Numbered from the stretch's first letter, positions 9,655 to 18,497 are shown. The stretch: DNA of 64,000 bases from JADGHX01 sp037200125 (GCA_037200125.1 JBBCGS010000001.1:434001-498000), one strand, 5' to 3'. Notes: generated by a model not told the origin, from the letters alone. Numbers and translations: made by a program.

Positions 9655-10161
9655 ATGACCAGCGAAGCCCGCGCAATCGGATATGAGCTTCTCAAGACGG
9701 GCACGCTCGTATCGTTTCGCGTCGTCACGGAGGAAGTGCTGAACGCACCAGCGGACGACGCGGAGTTCGGCTTACGGGTGCAGTTGAAGTTCGTCGCAGA
9801 GGATGAAGAGGAAGGCGACGAGGACGACGTAGCGGAAAACACAGCGGAGTGGGGCTCCTTCGGCTTCATGTTCTTGCTCGGGGTGTTGTCTTTTGCGGAA
9901 GCGAAGCCCCGAAATACCTCCGTGCTCGAATACGAGGAGAAGGACGAGTTCAGGCTTGCCGACTTTATCGAGCGTCTGCGCTTCGTGCGCGGCGAGCTGC
10001 ATTTCGATGCTGACTATATCCGCGGGCGCCGGATCAAGACTCGCATCCTGGTGCGATCGAACGGAACGGTCACGCTCGAAACGGTTGGCCGCGGCAAGGC
10101 AGCGCTGCGCTGGCTCGAACAACTGGAGGGGAAAAAGCTGATGCGACTGGTCGGTGAGTGA
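9655..10161 (+). CDS. Hypothetical acidic protein
   Basis: The protein has 168 residues from ATG 9655 (MTSEARAIGYELLKTG). I do not recognise a family. A strongly acidic linker (AEDEEEGDEDD, about residues 46-56) splits a beta-rich N-terminal part from a C-terminal half with charged helices ending in LEGKKLMRLVGE. No signal peptide or membrane segment. It is divergent from the oxygenase gene, with 83 bases between the two starts, and lies 12 bases ahead of the phosphoribosyltransferase-like gene, so the two plus-strand genes probably form one transcript. Confidence 0.65.
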   Translation: MTSEARAIGYELLKTGTLVSFRVVTEEVLNAPADDAEFGLRVQLKFVAEDEEEGDEDDVAENTAEWGSFGFMFLLGVLSFAEAKPRNTSVLEYEEKDEFRLADFIERLRFVRGELHFDADYIRGRRIKTRILVRSNGTVTLETVGRGKAALRWLEQLEGKKLMRLVGE

Positions 10162-10173
10162 GCCCACAACATC

Positions 10174-10919
10174 ATGACGCCGCTTCGGACTCCACTGTAT
10201 GGTTTTCCTGACCTCGTACTGCATGCCGATGAGCTGGCGGTGAAGAGGCACCCGCAATACGCAGCCGCGAAAGCGGGGGGCGCCGACGCCGCTGAACATC
10301 TCGTGGAGAGCTTCGCGAATCGAAGTCGCCTGCGCGAGCTCGTGGCGCTTCTTCAGGGGCGTGATGTTCGGCTCTTGCCGGTCCATGCTCTGGAGTCGGA
10401 GGGAGTGAATGAGATCCCTGCCGCCCTCGCCGAGTGGCCGTCAGAGCAGCTTGGTCTGCAATCACGGACTCTGTGGTGCAATCCAATACCGTGGGTCACA
10501 CGGGTGCAAGCGGGTTTCAGCGGCTCGCAAATCAGGCCGTCTTTGCCGGCGAGGTGGAGCGCGGCCAGCACTATCTTCTGGTTGATGATTTCGTCGGACA
10601 GGGAGGGACGCTGGCGAACCTCATCGGGTACATCGATAGTGCGGGTGCTCAAGCCGTCGCCGCTACCGTCTTGACCGGGAAACCATACTCCGCCAATCTT
10701 GCCCCGGATGACGCGCTGATTCGCGCCTTGAGAGTTAAACATGGGCGAGACCTCGAAGACTGGTGGCGAGAAAAGTTCGGGTTCGGCTTCGACTGCCTTA
10801 CCCGGTCGGAAGCTCGTTACCTCGAAAAATCCCCGGATGCTCAAGCCGTTCGAGATCGAATTGTTGCAGCTGGACTTGAAGGCGGCGCTGGCCCGTCTCC
10901 GGGCGGCCCGCAGCCATAG
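10174..10919 (+). pseudogene. Phosphoribosyltransferase-like gene with a frameshift
   Basis: The first frame (MTPLRTPLYGFPDLVLHADE) runs into the second near 10451-10459. The second carries the PRPP-binding signature LLVDDFVGQGGTLANL, in which two acidic residues and the GGT loop hold PRPP, and TGASGFQRLANQA ahead of it. Joining EQLGL to AITDSVVQSNTV by restoring one base gives a protein of about 247 residues. The PRTase domain is intact in the second frame. What it acts on is unknown; free-standing PRTases of this kind also occur in conflict islands. It could be a real pseudogene or a one-base consensus error. Confidence 0.65.
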
Positions 10920-11091
10920 ATCCTAGCCGCGGCGCCTGAGCCACGAGGCATCTGCAAAGTCGCGTGCCGTTTCGGCCTGCCTCGCTCTCCGTATTCACAT
11001 AAGTATCGAGAGGTCGGAGCTGGATTGTCGGCTTCGGTGCCGCTTCCGGGAGCCCGGGGATCTACCGGGTGTGAGTTTTTGTGAGCGCTCG

Positions 11092-11126
11092 AGTGCCAAA
11101 TCCAGTGCCAAATCGGAGGGTTCCCG
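11092..11126 (+). repeat. Direct repeat, left copy
   Basis: Within the repeat, AGTGCCAAATCC is followed by AGTGCCAAATCGGAGG. The first 28 bases are identical to 18825-18852. The internal doubling of AGTGCCAAATC resembles a recombinase core with two arms. Together with the right copy it brackets 7.7 kb. Confidence 0.8.
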
Positions 11127-11192
11127 AGCACCCATGGGTCCCCACCCCACCAATCATTTCCGCAACTTACTGATCCCCCTCACCCCCACCCC

Positions 11193-11239
11193 GGGTTCGA
11201 GTAACCCCGACGGGGTGAGGGCGCGGTTCCTTCACTTTC
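11193..11239 (+). repeat. att-like segment shared with 4596-4632
   Basis: It contains gggttcgagt then gttccttcactttc, in the same order and orientation as at 4596-4632. It is about 70 bases from the 28-bp direct repeat, so several integration scars may be stacked here. Confidence 0.4.
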
Positions 11240-11501
11240 AGTCTTCCCCCGTAACAGGTGCGAGTCGCGGCATTTTATCGCAGGCGCTTGTGGGTGCAGA
11301 AGCGTGGAACAGAAACGCCTCCGCGCATTTGGGCTCTCGGTCGTAGAAAGATCCGCGAAGTCTTAAACCGGGCCGTGATTGGAGGCTTGGTCGTAAAGTT
11401 ACCCGCAGTGCCGTGGAAGCGCGCTGGCCAAGCGGTTTCGCGCATGCGTGATCTGGCACTCGGCACGATCAAGAGTCCTCACAACACGGAAAGGAAGCAG
11501 C

Positions 11502-12365
11502 ATGAGTAACTACAAAGAAACCTGGGATTTGACGGCCAGCGTTCTGCGATGGGGTGCTTTGCTGATGGGCGTGGCCTGTGTCCTCCAGAACGGTGTCCTT
11601 ACTGGCGAGCCGCCGGAAGATCCCTCATTGGGTGAGGGACTTCTGCTCTACATCCTGTCCGTAGGTTTCTTTGTCGCTTACGCGATGTTCTGGATCGGCG
11701 TGACCGCCGTCGGTCTATTCATCATGCGGTGGCCAGTGCAGTGGGCGATGCGTCTGCTGGGTGAAGTGCCACTCCGCGCACTTGCGGCACTACCGGCGGA
11801 CTACAAGATCATGTGGTCGCTGCCGATATGGGGATTGGCGCTGAGCGCCACCGCTATTGCGTTTTTCGTACTTCGAGCTACTCCGCTGCAGTTGCTTCCC
11901 TACCTCGAGATAGCGGTTCTGCAGGGGTTCGGCGGAGCCATGCTGCTGATCATCCGCCGCAGACAAAACTTTCAGAGTTCAGGTCTCAGTCTCACTCGCG
12001 ACAAGCGGGACACAGACCGGGCGAAGCAAAGCTTTGCAGAGCCTTCGGGGTTGTCATGGCTCTTTGGATTGTTTGGCCGTTCTTCGCGATGCCTAACAAT
12101 GCGACTTTCTCCGAGACTGCGTTCCGCATAGCTCAACTGCGGAAGGATCATGCTGTAGTTCATATCCGATCGCCCTGGAACCAGAAGATTCGCGCAGTCT
12201 GGGTTGAAAGCCGGCGCAAGCTTCCTGGGTGCCGACTTCACACGGTTTGACGATGTCACGGTGCTGCGGCGCTCGATTGGGCGTCGAGTAGTGTTACGAG
12301 TTCCTGTCAGTTCCGGAAAGGCAGAGATCGTTAGCATTCCGCGGGACTTTATTGAAGTTGAGTAG
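11502..12365 (+). pseudogene. Multi-pass membrane protein gene, frameshifted
   Basis: The start ATG 11502 follows a good AAGGAAG ribosome site. The first frame gives about four membrane segments (for example LLLYILSVGFFVAYAMFWIG and WGLALSATAIAFFVL). Around 12030 the coding sense moves to another frame (AFGVVMALWIVWPFFAMP, a further membrane segment). Near 12210 it moves again to a soluble C-terminus (SFLGADFTRFDDVTVLRRS) ending at the stop 12363-12365. Two indels therefore break an originally ~287-residue protein. I do not recognise a family. It lies just inside the left 28-bp repeat. Confidence 0.55.
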
Positions 12366-12425
12366 GGTGCTCGCGGCGTCAGATGTGAGTGGATGTGAAC
12401 TTCGTTATTGTGAATAGATGCACGG

Positions 12426-12860
12426 CTAGCCTGCGACTGACCCCTCCCAATCCATGAGATGCAAGATGCGCCCCTTCGCCCGCCCCACACGCAGATACCG
12501 CTCGTCTGCCGTAATGAGCGTGGTGTCCGGTGTCTCCAGCGCCACCGCGTGATAATAAGTGTCGAAGAGGTGCTGCTTCAGCTCGATCGCCAGCTCAACT
12601 CCACGCCTCAACACTAGCGGATCGTCTGCTGCGGGGAGCTCTAGTGCATTCAGCATGGTCACATCGTCTGCGGCGGTGTCAGGGCTCTCGCGTGCAAGCA
12701 CCGCCCCGACTTCCGCCAGCCAGTGCGTCGGCTGCAATGCCGTCAGCTCGCCTCGCGTGATCGAATCCATGAGCTGCGTCGCCTTCTCCGTCCCGACTTC
12801 GCGTTCCGGATCCTGCAGCAACCACTTGATGACGACGCTGGCGTCGACGACTACAGTCAC
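12426..12860 (-). CDS. vapC: PIN-domain toxin, VapC-like
   Basis: This 144-residue protein has the PIN-domain acidic residues: D in VVDASVVIKW, E in WLAEVGAVLA, and D in FDTYYHAVALE. The final ones sit in TLITADERYLRV. VapC toxins are Mg-dependent RNases that cut tRNA or rRNA and are held inactive by the antitoxin. The start overlaps the antitoxin stop by 4 bases (ATGA), so the pair is translationally coupled. Target RNA cannot be read from sequence. Confidence 0.88.
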   Translation of the reverse strand: MTVVVDASVVIKWLLQDPEREVGTEKATQLMDSITRGELTALQPTHWLAEVGAVLARESPDTAADDVTMLNALELPAADDPLVLRRGVELAIELKQHLFDTYYHAVALETPDTTLITADERYLRVGRAKGRILHLMDWEGSVAG

Positions 12861-13090
12861 GACCTGCCCGCTGCTCGTGACGCGCGAATCTGCTTGTCGG
12901 TCAGGGAGGGCCGCTCTGCACGACGTTGCGTCAACGTGCGGAAGAGGCTCTCACGTTGCTTACGACGTCGCGCCTCGGCCACTGCGTTCCGCATCAGATC
13001 CGCGATCACTGCGCTCTTGTTCTGATCGCCAAAAACTTTGTCGAACTCGGCCTTGACGTCGTCCGGAACGCTGAAATTGACTGTGGCCAT
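12857..13090 (-). CDS. vapB: VapB-like antitoxin
   Basis: This 77-residue protein from ATG 13090 (MATVNFSVPDDVKAEFDKVF) has a ribbon-helix-helix-like N-terminus: a beta strand, then two helices including NKSAVIADLMRNAVAEARRR. Its basic C-terminal tail would wrap the toxin. In this family the antitoxin dimer binds its own promoter and represses the operon with the toxin as co-repressor. Two codons further upstream could start in frame at 13099, but the sense pattern begins at MATV. Confidence 0.85.
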   Translation of the reverse strand: MATVNFSVPDDVKAEFDKVFGDQNKSAVIADLMRNAVAEARRRKQRESLFRTLTQRRAERPSLTDKQIRASRAAGRS

Positions 13091-13289
13091 CTGGAGCACC
13101 GATTGTTGAAGGTTTCAACAACCGATAGGGTACCCCGAAATGTGAAGCCGTCAACTCCGGATTCATCCGGCTCAGACCCGCCAGTCATCCCGCCATTTCA
13201 GGCCAACGGCGCCATGTAACCCATGGATGGACCGGGGTATTCCGGTGAAGCCACAAGCGCCAAACAACCCGCCATTTCCGCGCCACTGA

Positions 13290-13524
13290 TCACTCCTCGT
13301 CGGCGGGAGCTTCCGACCAGCCCTCGACCCATCTGTAGTATCCGAGGATCAATCACGATGTGTCCGTCCGGCGCACGCCTCCAAACCCTTCCTTCCGGCC
13401 ACTCGCCGCGATGGATCTTGCATTGGATCGCCTTGACCGAATAGCCCGTGATTGCCTGGGCCAAGGGCAGCAGTATGTAGCGCGCGGGCGCGACGACTAC
13501 TGGTGGGTTCCGCTCGATGTTCAT
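13290..13524 (-). pseudogene. Decayed second excisionase copy
   Basis: From ATG 13524 it reads LPLAQAITGYSVKAIQCKI then WPEGRVWRRAPDGHIVID, clearly paralogous to the excisionase at 3474-3686. After VID a one-base shift near 13346-13352 scrambles the end. In the corrected frame the text continues as YYRWVEGWSEAPADEE and stops at 13290-13292. So it is a close but inactivated relative. No intact integrase follows it; the integrase fragment lies on its upstream side, the reverse of the first module's order. Confidence 0.75.
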
Positions 13525-13699
13525 ATCTACCTCACTGAACGTTGATGTTGATCTGCAGGAGATGACTGCGTGCGCAGTGTTGAGGGAGACTCGGGACGCG
13601 ACCAGCAAAGAAACTGTCGAGATCGGCCACAAAGACACGTTGCGGGAATCGCCGCGCTCGCGCGGCGCCGAGCTTGTCTGCCAACCCTGGAGTTTTAGG

Positions 13700-13880
13700 C
13701 TCGCTCGCAGAGAGCTGACGCTTGAGCACTTCGAGCGCGCGCGGGCACAGCTCCACGATACGGTCTTCGCCGGTCTTGGTCTTCTTCTTGATGAGCCGCT
13801 TCGCGTCGACGATCTTTGCGAGGCGCGAGTACTTCACGTCCTCGAAGATGGCATCGCCGATATCCGGCCGCCAGCGTAAC
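13700..13880 (-). pseudogene. Integrase fragment with internal deletion
   Basis: The reading runs RWRPDIGDAIFEDVKYSRLA, then AKIVDAKRLIKKKT, then directly KTGEDRIVELCPRALEVLKR. In the intact sequence at 931-2042 the same two blocks are separated by about 125 codons. The fragment therefore joins two distant integrase parts, probably by deletion between short repeats coding for KKT and RTK. Both the N-terminus and the catalytic C-terminus with the Tyr are missing. Confidence 0.75.
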
Positions 13881-13906
13881 GAGATTACGACTCAGATCCC
13901 GTCGTC

Positions 13907-14207
13907 CGTTCACCTAGCCGTGCCACGCGGCAGCTATGACCGCGTAAAGCTCCCAATACAGGTCATCATGTACCGCCTCGACCCGAAGACGTTCATGGCC
14001 GGGCTCGACGCGAAAAAGATCGATGGGATGCGGCTGAAGATCTACAGGCCCGCGAGGGCTGTAGTGGATTGCTTCAAGTTCAGGAACAACTCGGCCTCGA
14101 CGTCGCACTTGAAGCGCTGCGCCTGGCGCGCCAGAGCAGCCGCGCGCTACGCGCGGCTGCTCTGTGTCGAGAAGCCGATGGCGCTGTACCCGCGGACGAT
14201 CGAATGA
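13907..14207 (+). pseudogene. AbiEi-like antitoxin 3' fragment
   Basis: The first frame reads VPRGSYDRVKLPIQVIMYRL, MRLKIYRPARAVVDCFKFRN. The second then reads LGLDVALEALRLARQSSRAL. This follows the C-terminal pattern of AbiEi-type regulators (promoter-bound antitoxins of the AbiE system), in which RxxADCFKYRN is followed by GLDVAIEALR. A one-base shift near 14080-14090 separates the frames, and the N-terminal winged helix is missing. It is a relic. Confidence 0.55.
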
Positions 14208-14280
14208 GCGCGAAGGAAGCAAATAACGGCGCGGCCACGGTACTTGAAAGCCTTCGGGCAGCGACGTGGAAGAGATTGCT

Positions 14281-14382
14281 GGAGGAGATCCACCGAAGGG
14301 TGGCATCCTCGCCGCGCTGCGCCGTTCGCCTTTGGTGGGAGCAGAGCTGGATCTGGAGCGTCAAGTCATGCGACCGTCTTGA
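14281..14382 (+). pseudogene. Phd/YefM-type antitoxin tail
   Basis: A short frame reads GGILAALRRSPLVGAELDLE and stops at 14380-14382. The LxALRxSPLVGAELDLER pattern is common at the C-terminus of Phd-family antitoxins. The N-terminal DNA-binding part and any toxin are not visible, so this is a fragment at best. Confidence 0.35.
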
Positions 14383-14433
14383 GCGTGACGCGCCGACCCG
14401 ATGTTCTGTGCGCCCTTGGGTCGCCGCAGCCCC

Positions 14434-14694
14434 ATGCCAACATCCCACACAGCAACTGAAATCGCAGAATCCACCGGCTTCGATATGAGCCTGGTCCGGG
14501 AAAGCCTGAGCCTTTCTTACGAACAGCGAGCCATTCAGCACCAGGCGGCGCTTGACCTGATGCTGGAGATGGAGCGCGCAGGCCAGAGACTCCGTGATGC
14601 AGCTCAATCAGCTGATCCAGCGACAGCGACGCTGAGATCGACTTCGTTACCGTGGGCGGCTTCGCGGGCATACTCCACGGATCATCGATCGTGA
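14434..14694 (+). CDS. Small helical protein preceding a nucleotidyltransferase relic
   Basis: From ATG 14434 it reads MPTSHTATEIAESTGFDMSL and YEQRAIQHQAALDLMLEMER, a predicted helical protein. This kind of small protein is often found directly upstream of nucleotidyltransferase-like toxin or antitoxin genes, and here such a gene follows in another frame. Its 3' end overlaps the nucleotidyltransferase frame and reads poorly (ATATLRSTSLPWAAS), so the junction is probably deleted. Function unknown. Confidence 0.45.
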   Translation: MPTSHTATEIAESTGFDMSLVRESLSLSYEQRAIQHQAALDLMLEMERAGQRLRDAAQSADPATATLRSTSLPWAASRAYSTDHRS

Positions 14695-15098
14695 CCCGCG
14701 ATCTCGATGTATGCGCGGTTCTCTCACGCGAGAACGTCGCCAGGTTGCGGGATGTGTTGCGAGATCTGAAGCCGACGCACCGGCAAACACCGCAGCGACT
14801 CTCGTTCCTGGAGAATCCTTATACAGATGTCGAGGTCAAGAACCTGTATCTGGGTACGGCTTTCGGTCCGCTAGGCATTCTCAGCCGGGCGGGCTGTTGG
14901 CCGACCGCGACCGGACGTGTTCGCTGCTCCGACGAGCTAGATTCCCGAGGCCAGCTTTTCCCAACGAGGACCGGCGATCCTCGATGCGGCCGCGTGGTTC
15001 AGGATAAGCCCGACGCCCATCACTTCGGCGCTGAAAGCTGGGCGCATGCCTATTTCTCTGCCGCGCTTTGGCACCGTGGAGTTTCTCGGCATACCTAA
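14652..15098 (+). pseudogene. Nucleotidyltransferase-like gene, truncated
   Basis: The readable part is VTVGGFAGILHGSSIVTRDL followed by DVCAVLSRENVARLRDVLRD. This gives the GG...T-x-D-x-D arrangement of minimal nucleotidyltransferases (GGFAG, then TRDLDV). It is followed by TPQRLSFLENP and NLYLGTAFGPLGIL. After that, near 14890, the sequence loses coding character and continues as arginine-rich text. No proper start codon is available in frame. Such proteins act in toxin-antitoxin pairs by AMP- or NMP-transfer. Here it is broken. Confidence 0.55.
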
Positions 15099-15850
15099 AT
15101 CGCCTTTGTCAGTGCGGCCTGTCGTTCCTTCAGCACCTCGAGGAACGCTCCGGCGATTCCTTCATTCACCCCTCCGGCCACACGTGCTTCCTTCTGCAGT
15201 TTCTGGAACGCCGCCATGACCGGGCTATTGGGGGCGAGATCCTCCTCGAGTGATTGGTATGTGTTCTGGAAATTAGGCAGTGCCGGCAGTTGCTCGCAGA
15301 GTTTCGCGAGCGTTCTGCATGCAGCCAGCTCGCGTTCGATTGCGGGCCGGATCAGGTCAAATCGGGCCTTGCGTTGCTCGCGACGCTCGGTGAGTCTCGC
15401 TCCCACGATTGTTGCCAAGATCGTCGCGATTGCGGTGATTAGAACGGGGGCAACGACGTTCCACCAGGGCGGGTAAGGAGCAGGAGCTGACGAGAGCGGA
15501 CTGCGGCTCGGAACCAGGTGGAACTCGTTCTGCGTTTTTCCGTTGGCCGCCGAATGTGTCTCGACGATGTGCACGATTGGCGAAACGCATGTCCCGGCAA
15601 TCTGAACCTCGAAGCTGGCATAGCGACCGCGTGTAGATTGAATCGCTGGTGTGCTCGCTTGGCCCGCGTCGCAAGATACGGTGATGCTTGATTGGCGATC
15701 GGCTTCGTCTCCGAACGCGACGTTGACTACGATGAGTCCGCGTTCCGGCACGAGTGTCGCAGTGGCGGACGTGGCGTCCTGCGCCCTGGCCAAATCGGCA
15801 CAGAGAGCTGTGGTAGCGGCGAACGCGGCTGCTCGCCATCTCCGATCCAT
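15095..15850 (-). CDS. Exported membrane-anchored protein of a three-gene operon
   Basis: This 251-residue protein has a signal peptide (AAAFAATTALCADLARAQ), an extracytoplasmic beta-rich domain (residues 25-120) with two Cys (VSCDAG, GTCVSP), one transmembrane helix (VVAPVLITAIATILATIVGA, about 130-150), and a charged helical cytoplasmic tail of about 100 residues. A topology of periplasmic sensor, membrane helix and cytoplasmic effector tail is suggested. It starts 11 bases after the ATPase stop with AGGAG upstream, so it is the last gene of the operon. I do not recognise a family. Confidence 0.75.
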   Translation of the reverse strand: MDRRWRAAAFAATTALCADLARAQDATSATATLVPERGLIVVNVAFGDEADRQSSITVSCDAGQASTPAIQSTRGRYASFEVQIAGTCVSPIVHIVETHSAANGKTQNEFHLVPSRSPLSSAPAPYPPWWNVVAPVLITAIATILATIVGARLTERREQRKARFDLIRPAIERELAACRTLAKLCEQLPALPNFQNTYQSLEEDLAPNSPVMAAFQKLQKEARVAGGVNEGIAGAFLEVLKERQAALTKAI

Positions 15851-15860
15851 GGGCCGTCTC

Positions 15861-17096
15861 CTATTGGATCACGCGCTCGCTGATGGCGAGTGTTACGAGG
15901 ACTTTGGTGAGAGGATCGGTCACCCGAACTTCTTTGCCGACGAGTTGCACCAGATTGATCTTCTCCAGTTCCTGAATCCCGCGATCGAAATGTCTGTGCA
16001 GGTTGGGGTCGAGGCTCTTGATCAGATCCGCTTCTCCTCTCCGGCCTTTGGGCGTGTCCGCGAGCTTTACGAGAATCTGCTTCCCTGCGGTGCTCAGCGT
16101 GCCGAAATCGAAATCGGTATTCCCGAGCTTTGTCGTGAGGAACGACTTGATCATCGAGTGGTAGTCGTCGGCGAGCACAACCAGAGTTTTCTCCTTACCA
16201 CGTCGCTCGTCTGCATTCAGGGCGCTGTAGTAGCCCAACTGTTGAACGAGCCACGGGAAGCCGGAGGATTTATTCGCGATCAGCGTGCGCAGTGCCGCGT
16301 CGAATCGGATCTGCTTGTTGCATGATGTCTCAAGGCTGTCAAAAAACCAGCCGACGTTCTGCGCGGTAAAGAGAGGCACCTCGTACGAGTTGAGCTTGCG
16401 AACGACTGACGGGTGCTGGCCGATCAGTGTCTCGCGGTTCGTGGCCATACCGACGATCACAAACTTGACGTTGTTGAGCGCCTTGAGCAGAACACCGACG
16501 CGTGTGCTTTCCTTGACCTGTTCGAACTCATCCAGAAAGATCACGAGCTGCGTTTTCGGTTCCCGGACGGCTGCGCGTTTCAGCAAATCCTCTAAAGCTT
16601 TGAATGCCGCGAGCTCGCTGTTGGAGGGCTGCAGGCTCTTCTCACTCCCCTTCGGACTTGATGATTGCGCGGTACCGCGCTCCCATCCGTACAGCTTGCT
16701 GACGCGCGCGATCTCCGCGTCAGTAAAAACATCCGGAAACGCGCCCGCCAGTGAATGCTGGCCACTGTCGGTCAGTAGCGAGAGCACGAGATCCGAGATC
16801 GTCTGAATAAAGTCCGTGCACTTCAACCAAACGCATCGGATCTGCGTACGTGGCGGGTCGAGGGTAATTCCTCGATCCTTGAACAACGAGAAGTCGCCGG
16901 AGAGCCCGGCGAAGAGTTGCCATCCCGCAGAGGTTTTACCGACGCCGCGCTCACCGTACAGAGCGACAGCGGTGCCGGCAATCATCAGATGCTGGAATGC
17001 ATCCTTGAGAAGTGTTTCACGCCCTGCGAACTGGTGCCGCCTGTCGACAGTAACGGCACCGGCAATGGTGAACAGCTGATTTAGATCGACTTTCAC
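15861..17096 (-). CDS. AAA/STAND-like ATPase of a three-gene operon
   Basis: This 411-residue protein has Walker A GERGVGKT (residues 48-55), Walker B LVIFLDEFEQ (about 196), a sensor-like strand FVIVGMATNRETL, and a C-terminal winged-helix-like region (LIKSLDPNLHRHFDRGIQEL). The layout resembles ORC/STAND-type ATPases that act as switches or loaders. It has no membrane segment. The start is GTG with GGAG upstream, 15 bases after the stop of the first gene. Position in a mobile segment between a basic protein and a membrane protein suggests a conflict or signalling system; that is inference. Confidence 0.78.
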   Translation of the reverse strand: MKVDLNQLFTIAGAVTVDRRHQFAGRETLLKDAFQHLMIAGTAVALYGERGVGKTSAGWQLFAGLSGDFSLFKDRGITLDPPRTQIRCVWLKCTDFIQTISDLVLSLLTDSGQHSLAGAFPDVFTDAEIARVSKLYGWERGTAQSSSPKGSEKSLQPSNSELAAFKALEDLLKRAAVREPKTQLVIFLDEFEQVKESTRVGVLLKALNNVKFVIVGMATNRETLIGQHPSVVRKLNSYEVPLFTAQNVGWFFDSLETSCNKQIRFDAALRTLIANKSSGFPWLVQQLGYYSALNADERRGKEKTLVVLADDYHSMIKSFLTTKLGNTDFDFGTLSTAGKQILVKLADTPKGRRGEADLIKSLDPNLHRHFDRGIQELEKINLVQLVGKEVRVTDPLTKVLVTLAISERVIQ

Positions 17097-17111
17097 GGGC
17101 GCACTCCATGC

Positions 17112-17579
17112 TCAGCCTCGCACGAACCTCTCGTATTCATCAAGATCCGGATTAAACGTCCTACTCTCGATGCGCAGGATTTCAAGGTACGTGAAGACGT
17201 ACGCGTTTCCAACAAGTGCGACCTTGCGATCGGGAAACAGTTCATCACTGGTCCAGTGATCTTTGCCGAGTTTCTTCCTGAAAGAGTGTTCCTTCAGGTT
17301 GTACTTCAGCGACTTTAGAAAGCGCACAGCCTGTTTCCGGCCCACGATGACCTGGTAATCCAGCTGTTCTCGGATGGAGATTCCGGTGGACGCCTCGATC
17401 TGCAGAGGGCTCATGACGACCTCCTGCGGCGAGCCGCCGTTGCCATCGATCGAGTAGCGAAGCGCGCGCATGAATTTTCTGCGGTCGGCTTCGTTGTGCT
17501 GTTTGTGAATTCGCTTCACCGCCGAAACAAGAACGGTGTTGAGTCCGTTGCTTTTTCTTTTTCCTTTCCCCTTCGCCAC
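17112..17579 (-). CDS. Small basic protein, first gene of a three-gene operon
   Basis: This 155-residue protein has a very basic start (MAKGKGKRKSNG) and many Lys/Arg (AVKRIHKQHNEADRRKFMRA). The C-terminus is more hydrophobic and patterned (KVALVGNAYVFTYLEILRI). It could bind nucleic acid. I do not recognise a family. GTG start preceded by GGAGG. It is the first of three tightly spaced minus-strand genes, so the operon promoter should lie just above 17600. A role together with the ATPase is likely from spacing alone. Confidence 0.7.
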   Translation of the reverse strand: MAKGKGKRKSNGLNTVLVSAVKRIHKQHNEADRRKFMRALRYSIDGNGGSPQEVVMSPLQIEASTGISIREQLDYQVIVGRKQAVRFLKSLKYNLKEHSFRKKLGKDHWTSDELFPDRKVALVGNAYVFTYLEILRIESRTFNPDLDEYERFVRG

Positions 17580-18221
17580 GAGTCTTATCCTCCGATGTTC
17601 ACGACGAGTATACCGACCGAAATCTCGGGTCTACCCAGAGAATCGCAGGGAATCGCAGAGATTCCCGGGCAGGCGCAGGTATTGCCGTCGCGTGTGTAAG
17701 TGCATAGCACTTCAGATGTGCGAGCTGCGATGAGAATGTGGTGGGGGCACTGCCAGGTGGCGGCGAGCGCACTGTTCTCGATATGCATTCACCGCCATAA
17801 GGGGTCGCTTCGTACTCCACACTGTACTTCTCGCCACTCGTCGGGCGCGTGCTGGCTGCACGCTTGCGTTGCCTCGGCGCGTATGCAGGCGCTTCATTCT
17901 CATGCAATACCCCCTTTGAAGACGAACTCGATCAAAAGCGAAAACCGGCTTCTCTACCTTCTGGATCGGCCCTCGCGTCTCAAAGTTCAGTCATCGGTAC
18001 TTCGTCATCCGTGATGGAGTGCTCCAAATCCCGTGCCAACGCGGTATGTAGATCGCTGGCAGCTCAACCGGGAGACTGCTGACAAGAGACGACGACAGTG
18101 GTCTGCCCCGGGGCTAGATAGTGTTTTCGCGGTGGCTGCGGGTGCAGGGCTTCGATGTATTCGACGCTCTACTCTTCAACTTCGTCGCTCCCGGTTCGGT
18201 TCCCGTCGCGATCTACGGCGG
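17580..18221. other. Non-coding gap
   Basis: I see no supported gene. It should contain the promoter of the minus-strand three-gene operon near 17600-17700. Short frames on both strands here have no recognisable pattern. Confidence 0.4.
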
Positions 18222-18497
18222 CTACGGGAAGTCGAAGCGCGCCGTTGGCGGCATGTGCTTGGGCGGCCCGAAATCGGGCGTCGTTGTGCATATGTGCCCG
18301 GAAGCGGGCGTTGTTGGATGGCGAAGGAGGTGGCGCGGGCCTGAGACCGTCTCGGTTCCTCGGGTTGCGGCTTCCTCCCGATAGCTGCGACCGTGTCGCA
18401 GGAGCAGTGCTTTGAGCTGCTGACGCGCTTTGAGACGGGCTCTCATCTGTAGTAGTTCCGACTTGATCTGATCAGGCGGCCTTCCTGTTCTACGCAT
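18222..18497 (-). CDS. Possible small basic protein, doubtful
   Basis: The first half reads RTGRPPDQIKSELLQMRARL then LKARQQLKALLLRHGRSYRE, a plausible basic coiled helix. The second half (PTTPASGHICTTTPDFG) looks like non-coding sequence. It overlaps the end of the next upstream frame by 55 bases. Perhaps the 5' part is a real remnant of a mobilisation or accessory gene. No family recognised. Confidence 0.3.
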   Translation of the reverse strand: MRRTGRPPDQIKSELLQMRARLKARQQLKALLLRHGRSYREEAATRGTETVSGPRHLLRHPTTPASGHICTTTPDFGPPKHMPPTARFDFP

